Source of the DNA: DASYQV01 sp036005125
Lineage (GTDB): Bacteria; Acidobacteriota; Vicinamibacteria; Vicinamibacterales; UBA2999
Assembly: GCA_036005125.1 (NCBI GenBank)
Contig: DASYQV010000015.1
Coordinates: 1 to 18,528, forward strand
Reading direction: 5' to 3'
Length of the DNA stretch: 18,528 nt
Part shown: positions 14,127-18,528 of the stretch, piece after piece
Position numbering within the stretch: position 1 is the stretch's first letter
How the letters are laid out: every line of letters begins with the position of its first letter
Notes under the pieces: model-generated
The model's database searches: none
Seen by the model: only the letters and a program-made list of their open reading frames with translations
What the model was told of the DNA's origin: nothing
Program-made: the position numbers and the translations under genes

Positions 14127-15143
14127 CTAGTGGAAGATGGATTTCCCGATCATCGCATGGACGCCCTTCGTCTGATCGACAACCTGCGTCACGCGCAGAT
14201 CGGCGGCCAGCGAACACAGCACGTACGCCTCGTCCCGCGACAGCCCTTTCTCGGCGACGAGAAAATCGACCAGCTCGCGCGTGGCAAGACGAGCGGCTTC
14301 ATCCAGATCCTCGTGGAGGCCCATGCTGATGTAGTGCGTCGGGGTCTCGGCGCGGGGCCAGCGCAACCGCTGGCCTTTGCGGATGCGAACTTCGAAAGTA
14401 CCTCTGAGCGATGTCTCCAGCGCCGTGCCCGTGACTTCGCCGTCCCCCTGCATGCCATGCCCATCGCCGATCGACAGCAGGGCACCTGAAACGTGCACCG
14501 GCAGATACAACGTCGATCCCGCGACGAGATCCTTGTTGTCCAGATTGCCGCCGTGCCAGCCGGGCGGGCGGCTCGAGATTCTTCCCAGGAGCGGCGGCGG
14601 CGCCACGCCGATCGACCCGAAAAAGGGCGCGAGCCGCAGCGAGATGCCTGGCCTGAATTCGACCCGATCAGCGCCGGGCGGCCAGCGCAGCAACCGGAAA
14701 TACGCGTAGGGAAAGTCGTCCGGAATGGCGCCGCCGCCCGGATTGAATGCCACGACGCCGTACGGATGGAGAAACTCGATCGCGAGAATCCGCACGTCCA
14801 ACACGTCGCCGGGCGCGGCGCCCTCGACGAAGATCGGCCCTGTCAATGGATGCGCACCCGGGCCCCGCTCGGTCACACGGAGCTCGATCGCTTTCAATGC
14901 ATCCGGAATCTCCGACTCGGTCGCTCCCGCCAGCCTGACCCGCTGCAATCCGCCCGCGACCATCGTCTCGACGCGCACGCGATCGCCGGATGCGATCCGG
15001 AGCACCGGCGGCACACGGGAGTCGTAGTAACCCCAATGCACATTCCCGGGCGCCAGCGCGAGAGTGTGCACGCGCGGCTGCTGTGTCCACGCGGCCTGGG
15101 TCGTGGCCAGCACAATCAGGCCAATCGGGAACGCTCGACGCAT
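14127..15143 (-). CDS. Acetamidase/formamidase-family protein with signal peptide
   Basis: This 338-residue protein has family signatures GGNLDNKDL (about 198-206), GDGHGMQGDGE (226-236) and THYISMG (269-275), which mark the FmdA/AmdA fold of amidases that release ammonia from short amides. The N-terminus MRRAFPIGLIVLATTQAAWTQQ is a signal peptide, so the enzyme should act outside the cytoplasm. That differs from the classical cytoplasmic formamidases. I chose ATG 15143 since it gives the best signal peptide. A TTG at 15164 would add seven residues and overlap the upstream stop by four bases. It lies 17 bp after the hydrolase gene and 63 bp before the kinase gene on the same strand. The natural substrate cannot be told from sequence. 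Confidence 0.9.
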   Translation of the reverse strand: MRRAFPIGLIVLATTQAAWTQQPRVHTLALAPGNVHWGYYDSRVPPVLRIASGDRVRVETMVAGGLQRVRLAGATESEIPDALKAIELRVTERGPGAHPLTGPIFVEGAAPGDVLDVRILAIEFLHPYGVVAFNPGGGAIPDDFPYAYFRLLRWPPGADRVEFRPGISLRLAPFFGSIGVAPPPLLGRISSRPPGWHGGNLDNKDLVAGSTLYLPVHVSGALLSIGDGHGMQGDGEVTGTALETSLRGTFEVRIRKGQRLRWPRAETPTHYISMGLHEDLDEAARLATRELVDFLVAEKGLSRDEAYVLCSLAADLRVTQVVDQTKGVHAMIGKSIFH

Positions 15144-15160
15144 GATGGCGCTCAACGCTG

Positions 15161-16069
15161 TCAATTGGTCTGCGCGCGATGACTCTTCTGCACGATGTTG
15201 AAGAACGAGAAAATCTTGGAGAGCGTGGCTCTGTTCTTCGAGATGAAGAGGGAGTGATCTCCGCCTTTGAGCTCGACGTACACGTACTCCATGCCGAGCT
15301 CCTTCATCTTCGCGACGGTCTCGCGGGTGCGGGCCGCAGGTACGGTCTGATCGGCCTCACCCTGAAGCACGAGGATCGGAATATGCCTGAACCGCTCGAG
15401 TTGATCGCGCTCCGGCGCCGGTCCAGGCGCCGCCACCGCGAGTGCGGCCCAGATGCCCGGATACTTCGCAGCCAGATGGTATGTGCCGCCGCCGCCCATC
15501 GAGTGACCCCACAGATAGATGCGATCCGGGTCGATGTTGAGCTCTTTCCGGACGGTCTCGAACACGTTCATGACGTCCTTCTCGCTGAGCTCGCGGATGT
15601 TGGCGGGCAGGTTCTGGTCTTCCTCGGCCAGTGCCCGCGCCTGATCCGCGGTCCGGCCCGGCGGCAGTGTTGTCGGCGGCGGCCGCCGGGTTGTGCGGCG
15701 GGGCGCCCCGAATCCGCCGAGCGACCGGTACCCGAGCGGCGTCACCAGGATGAACCCATCTCGCTCGGCGAAGTCGATCATCCCCTCGTAGCCCATCAAC
15801 CAATCGTAGGGCCGGCCCGCGCCGTGCAGACCGACGATGAGCGGCCACTTCTTCGCCGCGTCGTAGTTGGATGGAACAAAGAGCGCGTATGGAAGCGTCT
15901 CGCCCGTTTCAGGCAACACATAGTCGCGCCCCTTCACCCGCTTGTCCGCCGCGACCACGGTGCCCGGTGCCTGCGCAACGAGCGCACCGTAATCGGCGAG
16001 TACGATCGCAAAAGCGGCCATGCCGAGCCAGACGTATCGGCGACGCAGCGACTGACTGTTTCTTTCCAT
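15161..16069 (-). CDS. Secreted alpha/beta-hydrolase (PHB-depolymerase/esterase-like)
   Basis: This 302-residue protein has a positively charged N-terminus (RNSQSLRRR) and hydrophobic segment (about 12-33) ending near VAQA, so it is probably exported or lipid-facing. The alpha/beta-hydrolase core shows oxyanion region LIVGLHGAG (78-85), nucleophile elbow GHSMGG (Ser190), Asp240 in LQGEADQTVP and His272 in GGDHSLF, a complete triad. A Pro/Arg-rich loop with RRTTRRPPPTTLPPGR (about 124-139) may be a lid. The family hydrolyses esters or peptides; the substrate is unknown. AGGAG (16076-16080) lies 6 nt before ATG 16069, so longer frames starting at 16156 are rejected. It is probably the first gene of an operon with the acetamidase-like protein and kinase. 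Confidence 0.9.
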   Translation of the reverse strand: MERNSQSLRRRYVWLGMAAFAIVLADYGALVAQAPGTVVAADKRVKGRDYVLPETGETLPYALFVPSNYDAAKKWPLIVGLHGAGRPYDWLMGYEGMIDFAERDGFILVTPLGYRSLGGFGAPRRTTRRPPPTTLPPGRTADQARALAEEDQNLPANIRELSEKDVMNVFETVRKELNIDPDRIYLWGHSMGGGGTYHLAAKYPGIWAALAVAAPGPAPERDQLERFRHIPILVLQGEADQTVPAARTRETVAKMKELGMEYVYVELKGGDHSLFISKNRATLSKIFSFFNIVQKSHRAQTN

Positions 16070-16124
16070 GGTTTGCTCCTGTCGAGAGTCCAAGAGCCTC
16101 ACGTTCGCGGCGGGAACTGGCCGA

Positions 16125-16130
16125 ATTATA
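16125..16130 (-). promoter_or_regulatory. Perfect TATAAT -10 element upstream of the hydrolase operon
   Basis: TATAAT reads on the minus strand from 16130 to 16125 in a GC-rich background. A start near 16118 would give a leader of about 50 nt with AGGAG at its end. No good -35 hexamer is found at 16-18 bases. Confidence 0.45.
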
Positions 16131-16165
16131 TGCGGCCTTTCCGCGCAAATCTGCACCGATCAGTC

Positions 16166-16222
16166 CTGGCGAGGCTCCGCCTCAGACCATCGAGCATGTA
16201 AATGTAAGCTCCGCCTCGCCAG
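16166..16222. repeat. Inverted repeat in the divergent hydrolase/permease region
   Basis: CTGGCGAGGC (16166-16175) and GCCTCGCCAG (16213-16222) are perfect 10-bp arms 37 bp apart. GCTCCGCCTC is also directly repeated (16174-16183, 16208-16217). The site lies upstream of the TATAAT of the minus-strand operon and of the plus-strand permease, so it could be a shared operator. Confidence 0.6.
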
Positions 16223-16339
16223 ACACAGTGTTGGTTTTGCCCCGCCTCCCCCACCCCACCACGCACAAAACGCGTGGCGGGGACCCCGGCCGGCGGGGCG
16301 CGACGCCTTGGCAGTGACAGGGTCTGATACGCTTCGCGC

Positions 16340-17713
16340 ATGACCATGCGCGCGTCCGCTCCTCCTGCGCAAGCGCAGCTCGCGAGACGCCTCGGGCTGT
16401 GGAGCTCCATTGCCATCGTTATCGGCATCACGATCGGGTCCGGCATCTTCCGGACGCCGGCCGTCATCGCCACGCGCGTGCCCGATCCGATGCTGATGAT
16501 GAGCGTCTGGCTGCTTGGCGGGGCCATTACGATATGCGGCGCCCTGTCGATTGCCGAACTGGCAGGCTCACTCCCGCACACGGGCGGCCTCTATGTGTAC
16601 TTACGAGAAGGCTGGGGGCGCCTGTTGGCGTTTCTCTTCGGCTGGTCCGAGCTCGTACTGATTCGTGCGTCGGCGGTTGGCGCGATCGCCACTGTGTTTG
16701 GCGACTATCTCCTGCGATCGATGGGGCTCGATCCGAAAGCGCACCCGGCGACGGCTGATTATGTGTCCGCCGCGGCGATTGTCTTTGCCGCGCTGGCTAA
16801 CGTCCGCGGTGTGCAGCTGGGCGCGGCGATCGTGGGCCTCTCGACGGTTGCGAAGTTCGGCACGCTGGCCTTCCTCGTGCTTGCGTCGTTCCTGCTCGGC
16901 GGCGGCCGGGGCGCATCGCCGGCACATTTCACGTACGGAGGCTCGACGGTCGAGGCCGGGCTCTTCGGCCTCGCGCTGATTTCGGTGCTCTGGGCCTACG
17001 ATGGCTTTGCCGACCTCTCGTTCGCCAGCGGCGAAGTCACCAACCCTCAGCGCAATCTGCCGCGGGCGATCATCTTCGGCACGCTCGGGATCGTGCTCAT
17101 CTACCTGGCTGCCAACGCTGCTTACTTGTACGTAAACCCGATCGCGAGACTTGCACAGTCGCCCCTCGTTGCGGCCGACACGATGAGCACCCTGTTCGGA
17201 CAGATCGGCGTCTCGATCGTGTCGGTGGTCGTGATGATCTCCGCGTTCGGTTCGCTCAACGGCAGCATGCTCGCCTCGCCGCGCGTGTTTTTCGCGATGG
17301 CCGACGATGGGTTGTTCTTCGGAACCGTGGCGAAGGTGCATCCTCGGTACAAGACGCCGTACGTGGCAATTCTGCTGGCCGCAGTACTCGGCGTGACGTT
17401 TGTCATCCTGCGGACGTTCGAGCAGCTCGCGGACACTTTCGTGCTGTCGATCTGGCCGTTCTACGCGTTCGGGGTCGGCGCCATCTACCGGCTCCGCGCG
17501 TCGCGCCCCGACCTGCCGCGGCCGTATCGGACGATTGGCTATCCGCTGGTGCCTGCGATCTTCATCGCGGGCGTCCTCTATCTCGTGCTGAACGCGCTCG
17601 TCACCGACCCGCTCTGGACGAGCGTCACGTTCGCGATCGTGCTCGCGGGAATTCCTGTGTACTACGTAACATTCGCACGCGGCCATCAGCGGACGCGTGA
17701 AAGCGCTCGATAG
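16340..17713 (+). CDS. APC-superfamily amino-acid permease
   Basis: This 457-residue inner-membrane transporter has about 12 hydrophobic segments. The unwound first helix carries the APC signature GSGIF (33-37) within IAIVIGITIGSGIFRTP. A SWASGE-like segment (ADLSFASGEVTNPQRNLPRAI) and the cytoplasmic loop FFAMADDGLFFGTVAKVHPRYKTPYVAI match the LAT/amino-acid transporter group. It should move an amino acid by exchange or proton symport; the specificity is not readable. ATG 16340 is followed by a second ATG two codons later. No Shine-Dalgarno is visible, so the precise start is uncertain by a few residues. It stands alone on the plus strand, divergent from the hydrolase gene and convergent with the dehydrogenase gene 56 bp away. 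Confidence 0.93.
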   Translation: MTMRASAPPAQAQLARRLGLWSSIAIVIGITIGSGIFRTPAVIATRVPDPMLMMSVWLLGGAITICGALSIAELAGSLPHTGGLYVYLREGWGRLLAFLFGWSELVLIRASAVGAIATVFGDYLLRSMGLDPKAHPATADYVSAAAIVFAALANVRGVQLGAAIVGLSTVAKFGTLAFLVLASFLLGGGRGASPAHFTYGGSTVEAGLFGLALISVLWAYDGFADLSFASGEVTNPQRNLPRAIIFGTLGIVLIYLAANAAYLYVNPIARLAQSPLVAADTMSTLFGQIGVSIVSVVVMISAFGSLNGSMLASPRVFFAMADDGLFFGTVAKVHPRYKTPYVAILLAAVLGVTFVILRTFEQLADTFVLSIWPFYAFGVGAIYRLRASRPDLPRPYRTIGYPLVPAIFIAGVLYLVLNALVTDPLWTSVTFAIVLAGIPVYYVTFARGHQRTRESAR

Positions 17714-17769
17714 ACCGGCCTCAGGCGACGATATCTTAATCCCCGCCCTCGCGCTCGTCGGTCGTTGGA

Positions 17770-18528
17770 TTAAAAGGCGCGACTCTGGCCTCCATCGACG
17801 ACGACGCTCGTGCCCGCGATCCAGCTCGCGCGCGGCGACGCCAGAAACGTCACAACGTCGGCGACCTCCTCGGGCCGGCCGAAGCGGCCGAACGGCAGCT
17901 CGCGGGCGACGAACTCGGCGATGGCCTCGGGATTTTCCTGCTGGCGCTTCCACCACGAGCCGCCCGGGAAGAGGATGGATCCAGGCGAGACGCTCAGGAC
18001 GCGGATATGTTCGGGCGCGAGCTGTTGCGCGAGCGATTTCGCCAGGCTGATCTCCGCCGCCTTGACCGCGTTGTACGTCATGCGGCCGCCCGCCTCGCGT
18101 CCGAAGATCGAGGCAATCATCACGATGACGCCGCCACCGCGCCGCTTCATGTGCGGCACGACGAGCCGCGAGGCCCGCACCGCCGGCATGAGCGTCTGGT
18201 CGATCGCTTCCATCCACTCCGCGTCGGTCGTGTCGAGCAACGTTCCTCCGCGGCCGAGCCCGACGTTATTGATCAGAATGTCGATGCCGCCGAATCGCCC
18301 GGCGGTCTCTTCGATCACGCGGTGAACGCCTTCCGGCGTGCTGACGTCGGCCGCAACGGCCAGCACGTCTTCCGTCCGGCCTGTGATCGCCGCCAGTTCA
18401 CGTGCCGCTTCGTCGAGCCGTGAACTCGTTCGCGCGCACAGCGCCACGCGGCACCCTTCGTGCGCGAGCGATCGAGCGATGGCCAGCCCGATCCCGCGGC
18501 TCGAACCGGTGACGACCGCAACCTTTCC
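17770..18528 (-). CDS. Short-chain dehydrogenase/reductase (5' end cut by window edge)
   Basis: The frame is open to the last base (252 codons visible before the stop). The first visible residues GKVAVVTGSSRGIG carry the cofactor loop, so only a few N-terminal residues are missing. Other SDR marks are NNVG (87-90, Val replacing the usual Ala), catalytic Ser140 (IASIFG), Tyr152-x3-Lys156 (YNAVK), PGSILFPGG after the active site, and a C-terminal IAGTSVVVDGGQ segment typical of classical 3-oxoacyl-ACP-reductase-like enzymes. Arg in LCARTS after the second strand suggests NADP(H). The substrate is unknown. A frame start at 18447 would remove the nucleotide-binding motif and is wrong. Confidence 0.92.
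   Translation of the reverse strand, partial: GKVAVVTGSSRGIGLAIARSLAHEGCRVALCARTSSRLDEAARELAAITGRTEDVLAVAADVSTPEGVHRVIEETAGRFGGIDILINNVGLGRGGTLLDTTDAEWMEAIDQTLMPAVRASRLVVPHMKRRGGGVIVMIASIFGREAGGRMTYNAVKAAEISLAKSLAQQLAPEHIRVLSVSPGSILFPGGSWWKRQQENPEAIAEFVARELPFGRFGRPEEVADVVTFLASPRASWIAGTSVVVDGGQSRAF

Noticed and set aside
11619..14489. Two long plus-strand frames (11619-12980 and 12984-14489)
   Set aside because: Both are antisense to the kinase and acetamidase-like genes and have shadow-type composition; the first begins in the heptamer repeat.
15179..16201. 340-codon plus-strand frame
   Set aside because: It is antisense to the alpha/beta-hydrolase, which has a full catalytic triad and a good ribosome site.
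16308..16330. Permease promoter TTGGCA...TGATAC
   Set aside because: The spacing between the hexamers is about 11 bases, too short for a sigma-70-type promoter.
17736..17773. Bidirectional terminator between permease and dehydrogenase (TTAATCC/GGATTAA)
   Set aside because: It has only 7 AT-rich pairs with a 24-base loop, and one arm overlaps the stop codon. Too weak to call.
16601..18217. 538-codon minus-strand frame
   Set aside because: It overlaps the permease (plus) and the second dehydrogenase in another frame, and is an Arg/Glu/Asp-rich shadow product.

Overview
This is a GC-rich, gene-dense bacterial window. The gene types (a Ser/Thr kinase fused to TolB-like and TPR regions, an acetamidase/formamidase with a signal peptide, a sigma-54 activator starting an exopolysaccharide operon, heptamer-armed intergenic fold-backs) look most like Acidobacteriota, perhaps a Vicinamibacteria-type genome. 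That assignment is inference from style; no rRNA or marker gene is present. I read twelve solid protein genes, two of them cut by the window edges. I see no tRNA, rRNA, CRISPR array or transposase gene.

Region 1 (1-4910, minus strand) is a tightly coupled operon. In order of transcription it encodes a sigma-54 enhancer-binding activator, a short Wza-type export protein with one SLBB domain, an outer-membrane beta-barrel protein and a GumC/Wzz-type chain-length determinant that runs off the left edge. The set forms an envelope-spanning exopolysaccharide export machine with its own regulator. About 80 bp upstream of the regulator is a -24/-12 element with exact sigma-54 spacing. Two GC-rich dyads sharing CGCGT/ACGCG half-sites lie behind it, which suggests autoregulation.

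Region 2 (5075-9173) holds mrfA and mrfB (yprA/yprB), the DEAH-type helicase and DEDDh exonuclease pair known in Bacillus subtilis for mitomycin C repair. A strong hairpin lies between them and a 75-bp fold-back lies beyond mrfB.

Region 3 (9191-11156) has a membrane-anchored short-chain dehydrogenase facing a DUF2892-like/SRPBCC membrane protein. The roughly 200 bp between them consist of two adjacent fold-back elements, the second of which supplies the SRPBCC stop codon.

Region 4 (11405-16130, minus strand) is a probable operon of a secreted alpha/beta-hydrolase, a secreted acetamidase/formamidase-like protein and a Ser/Thr kinase. Just past the kinase stop is a 220-bp nested repeat: heptamer arms around six 13-bp repeats.

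Region 5 (16340-18528) has an APC amino-acid permease on the plus strand, convergent with a second short-chain dehydrogenase cut at its first few residues by the right edge.

The most interesting features are the sigma-54 promoter with paired dyads and its unusual activator, and the family of intergenic fold-back repeats placed against stop codons.
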